Shown here: positions 62,093-64,000 of the stretch, in pieces
Numbering within the stretch: the stretch's first letter is position 1
Layout of the letters: each line of letters starts with the position of its first letter
From: Chromatiaceae bacterium
Lineage (GTDB): Bacteria > Pseudomonadota > Gammaproteobacteria > Chromatiales > Chromatiaceae
DNA length: 64,000 nucleotides
Assembly (NCBI GenBank): GCA_024235315.1
Contig: JACKMP010000002.1
Coordinates: 319,674-383,673, forward strand
Direction of reading: 5' to 3'
Program-made: the position numbers and the translations under genes
The notes under the pieces: generated by a model
Seen by the model: the letters and a program-made list of their open reading frames with translations, nothing else
What the model was told of the DNA's origin: nothing
The model's database searches: none

Positions 62093-62119
62093 TAAAGTCC
62101 GTCAAAAGTCGGACGATAC
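62093..62119 (+). promoter_or_regulatory. Sigma-28 promoter of flgM-flgN
   Basis: TAAA, exactly 15 bases, GACGATAC (consensus TAAA-N15-GCCGATAA). Start near 62126 gives a 27-base leader to flgM, in line with FliA-dependent control of its own anti-sigma factor. Confidence 0.65.
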
Positions 62120-62152
62120 AGAGCACGTAACAACCGTGAAGGTGTAACCGAG

Positions 62153-62479
62153 ATGGGCATCGAAATCAGTGGAAACAGCGGCCGACCGCCGCACGAGGCT
62201 GCCGAGGCGAGCAAATCGCAGGCAACCGCGAACAGCAACCAGCCGCGCGCAGGATCGGCGGCCAAGGGCCAGACAGCCGGTGGCGATCAGCTGAAGCTGT
62301 CGAACCAGGCAGCACAACTGCAGGCGCTCGAGGCCGAGATCGCCAATCTGCCGGTGGTCGACACGCAGCGCGTACAGGATGTGCAACGCACGCTGGCGAC
62401 CGGATCGTTTCAGGTCGAGCCGGCGCGTGTCGCCGACAAGGTCCTGACCTTTGAGGCGGGACTCGCCAGGGCACAGTGA
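62153..62479 (+). CDS. flgM: Anti-sigma-28 factor FlgM
   Basis: 108 residues, disordered and Ala/Gln/Ser-rich at the N-terminus. The FlgM C-terminal helices are present (QLQALEAEIANLPVVDTQRV, ARVADKVLTFE). It binds FliA until it is exported through the completed hook. A GAGGTG-like site is absent, but AAGGTG precedes the ATG. flgN follows 3 bases later. Confidence 0.92.
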   Translation: MGIEISGNSGRPPHEAAEASKSQATANSNQPRAGSAAKGQTAGGDQLKLSNQAAQLQALEAEIANLPVVDTQRVQDVQRTLATGSFQVEPARVADKVLTFEAGLARAQ

Positions 62480-62482
62480 ACC

Positions 62483-62962
62483 ATGGATAGCGCGCAACTC
62501 GGCAAGGCATTCACCGCCACCGTGCAGGCCAGCCTGCATGGCCTGCAGTCGATCGAACCGGTACTCCAACGTGAGCAGGACGCGCTTGTCGGCAAGGATC
62601 CGGAGACCCTGCAACAGGTGGTGCGTGAAAAACTGGTCTTGCTGAAAGAGCTCGAACACAGCGTACAGGCCCGCGACCGTCTGCAAAAAGCCGCTGGCCT
62701 GCCGGCGGGCAACGAGGGTGCGGGCAGGCTGGTCGAAGGGCTGCAACAGGAAGCGCTGACACAGGAATGGACGGCACTTACCGAAATCGCGCAACGCGTC
62801 GCCGAACTCAATGACCGTAATGGCCGACTGGCGATCCAGGGCCAACGCAACGCACGCAACGCGCTCGGCATCCTCACCGGCCGGGCGGCGAGCGAGGACA
62901 CCTACAGCACACTGCGCCGCAAAGGCGGTGGTGTCGCGAGCTATACGCTCGGCAAGGTCTGA
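62483..62962 (+). CDS. flgN: FlgK/FlgL export chaperone FlgN
   Basis: 159 residues, helical, with the FlgN pattern of leucine-rich N-terminal helices (LHGLQSIEPVLQREQDALVG) and a C-terminal IQGQRNARNALGILTG. It escorts the hook-junction proteins to the export gate. Paired with flgM as in enterobacteria and pseudomonads. Confidence 0.9.
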   Translation: MDSAQLGKAFTATVQASLHGLQSIEPVLQREQDALVGKDPETLQQVVREKLVLLKELEHSVQARDRLQKAAGLPAGNEGAGRLVEGLQQEALTQEWTALTEIAQRVAELNDRNGRLAIQGQRNARNALGILTGRAASEDTYSTLRRKGGGVASYTLGKV

Positions 62963-63002
62963 CCCGGCGGCGCAGCGCTCGCTGACGCAACCATCAACGC
63001 CG

Positions 63003-63031
63003 TTACACACCCGCTCAGCTCGGGTTAGAAT
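63003..63031 (+). promoter_or_regulatory. Sigma-70 promoter before tRNA-Arg
   Basis: TTACAC, 17 bases, TAGAAT. The start near 63038 lies about 73 bases before the tRNA. Confidence 0.5.
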
Positions 63032-63110
63032 TCCCCCGCCCCACCGGCCTGCGCACGTCTGCTCCACATTTTGACGGCCACGGTCGGTGCTTTGACGGGT
63101 AACACGCCCA

Positions 63111-63187
63111 GCCCTCGTAGCTCAGCTGGATAGAGCGCACCCCTCCTAAGGGTGAGGCCAGAGGTTCGAATCCTCTCGGGGGCACCA
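63111..63187 (+). tRNA. tRNA-Arg (anticodon CCT)
   Basis: 77 bases including encoded CCA. The acceptor stem GCCCTCG pairs with CGGGGGC; D-arm GTAGCTCAGCTGGATAGAGC; anticodon stem CACCC/GGGTG around loop CTCCTAA (anticodon CCT, reading AGG); T-arm AGAGGTTCGAATCCTCT. All expected invariant bases are present. Confidence 0.96.
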
Positions 63188-63220
63188 TCTTCTCCTCACG
63201 GATACCTGAGGTCGGCTTCG

Positions 63221-63967
63221 GTGGAAATCTGGCAGATCTTCGTGCTGGCGCTGGTCGGCGTCCTCGCCGGCTGGCTCAACGTGATGGCGGGCGGCGGGTC
63301 TCTGCTGACCGTGCCGGTAATGCTGTTCATGGGGATTCCGGGTCCGGTGGCCAATGGCACCAACCGGATCGCGATCCTCGCGCAGAACATTACCGCGGTC
63401 ACCACCTTCCGCCGCCGTGGATTCTCCGACTACAAGCTGAGCCTCAGCCTCGCGACGGCCGCCGCGGTCGGCGCGCTGGGTGGGGCTTCGCTCGGCGTAC
63501 ACCTGCAGGGCGAATGGTTCGACCGCGTGCTGGCCCTGGTAATGGTCGGCGTGATGATCCTGATGGCCACCGGCCAGGACCGGGTCAAGCCGGTCGGCGG
63601 CGATGCCAAGGCGAAGAACCTGCTGCTCGGTCACATCCTGATGGTCGGTGCCGGCTTCTGGGGCGGCTTCATCCAGATCGGCGTCGGGTTCATCCTGATG
63701 CCGATTCTGCACCGCGTGATGGGGCTCGACCTGGTGCGGGTCAACATGCACAAGGTGTTCGTGGTGCTGGTGTTCACGATTGTCGCGCTCGCGGTGTTCG
63801 CGTCACAGCTCGAACTGCTGTGGTGGACCGGGCTCGGTCTCGCGGTGGGCAATTCGATCGGCGGCTGGCTGGGTGCGCATACCACGGTGACCCATGGCGA
63901 AAAGCTCATCCGGTGGGTGCTCTACTTCGCGCTCACCGCGTTCATCATAAAGCTTTTGTTTTTCTGA
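63221..63967 (+). CDS. TauE/SafE-family sulfite exporter-like permease
   Basis: 248 residues from the GTG at 63221 with GAGGT 9 bases upstream; an ATG inside the tRNA gene in the same frame cannot be the start. About eight transmembrane helices with the TauE/SafE halves (GWLNVMAGGGSLLTVPVML and FWGGFIQIGVGFILMPIL). The family exports sulfite, sulfoacetate or other organosulfur anions. It is the last gene in the window and stands alone. Confidence 0.88.
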   Translation: MEIWQIFVLALVGVLAGWLNVMAGGGSLLTVPVMLFMGIPGPVANGTNRIAILAQNITAVTTFRRRGFSDYKLSLSLATAAAVGALGGASLGVHLQGEWFDRVLALVMVGVMILMATGQDRVKPVGGDAKAKNLLLGHILMVGAGFWGGFIQIGVGFILMPILHRVMGLDLVRVNMHKVFVVLVFTIVALAVFASQLELLWWTGLGLAVGNSIGGWLGAHTTVTHGEKLIRWVLYFALTAFIIKLLFF

Positions 63968-64000
63968 CCGTCTGACGCCGGGAGAGATCGCCGAGAGGGC

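Noticed and set aside
63152..63220. ATG inside the tRNA gene as the TauE/SafE start
   Set aside because: It overlaps the tRNA; the GTG at 63221 has a good ribosome site and leads straight into the first membrane segment.

Overview
The window is about 64 kb of high-GC DNA from a gammaproteobacterium with a polar-type flagellum. Three conserved gene orders support this: ffh-[OmpA-like gene]-rpsP-rimM-trmD-rplS with a divergent corE/ypjD-like gene; cysS divergent from a cyclophilin pair followed by lpxH; and the flagellar order flgMN / flgA / cheVR / flgBCDEFGHIJKL known from Pseudomonas and Vibrio. Good sigma-54 and sigma-28 promoter matches lie in front of flagellar genes. A Gly/Trp/Asn/Tyr-rich segment resembling sulfur globule proteins suggests a sulfur-oxidising lineage, but that is inference. 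No phage, insertion sequence or CRISPR array was seen.

Layout. 1-1 kb: the 3' part of an acyl-CoA-ligase-type gene. 1-5.2 kb: a class II cytochrome c and an outer-membrane barrel gene, divergent from an OmpR/EnvZ-type two-component system, with a 10-bp direct-repeat candidate operator between them. 5.2-24.1 kb: mostly housekeeping genes (formyltransferase/deacetylase pair, EVE protein, sulfurtransferase, cysS, cyclophilins, AEC transporter, lpxH, DUF455 ferritin-like protein, a MotA/MotB-like ion-driven pair of unknown purpose, a COG0523 GTPase, the ribosomal/trmD operon, ffh, corE-like gene).

24.2-31.0 kb: flagellar filament genes fliT, fliS, fliD, flaG, three flagellins and fliW. 31.1-41.6 kb: a glycosylation operon with a Maf-type flagellin glycosyltransferase, legB, a fimV/hubP-like gene, legG/neuC, legI/neuB and a coupled dehydrogenase pair (gluconate-2-dehydrogenase subunit-3-like plus GMC flavoprotein). 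41.7-46.4 kb: a ParA ATPase coupled to a CHAD-domain protein, and divergently a large OmpA protein with a sulfur-globule-like middle. 46.6-48.9 kb: the rest of the nonulosonic acid pathway (acetyltransferase, CBS-nucleotidyltransferase, CMP-sugar synthase). 49.1-63.0 kb: flgL to flgB, cheR, cheV, flgA, flgM, flgN. 63.1-64 kb: tRNA-Arg(CCT) and a TauE/SafE transporter.

How it fits together. Two thirds of the right half builds, caps, times and glycosylates one polar flagellum. Sigma-54 promoters precede flgB, fliW, the third flagellin and flgA; sigma-28 promoters precede flgM, cheV and, far upstream, the second flagellin. A legionaminic-acid-type sugar would be made by LegB, LegG, LegI, the acetyltransferase and LegF, and placed on flagellin by Maf; the LegC aminotransferase is not in the window. 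The most unusual units are the sulfur-globule/OmpA fusion, the ParA-CHAD pair, the MotA/MotB-like pair lacking a peptidoglycan-binding domain, and the redox pair coupled to the sugar operon.
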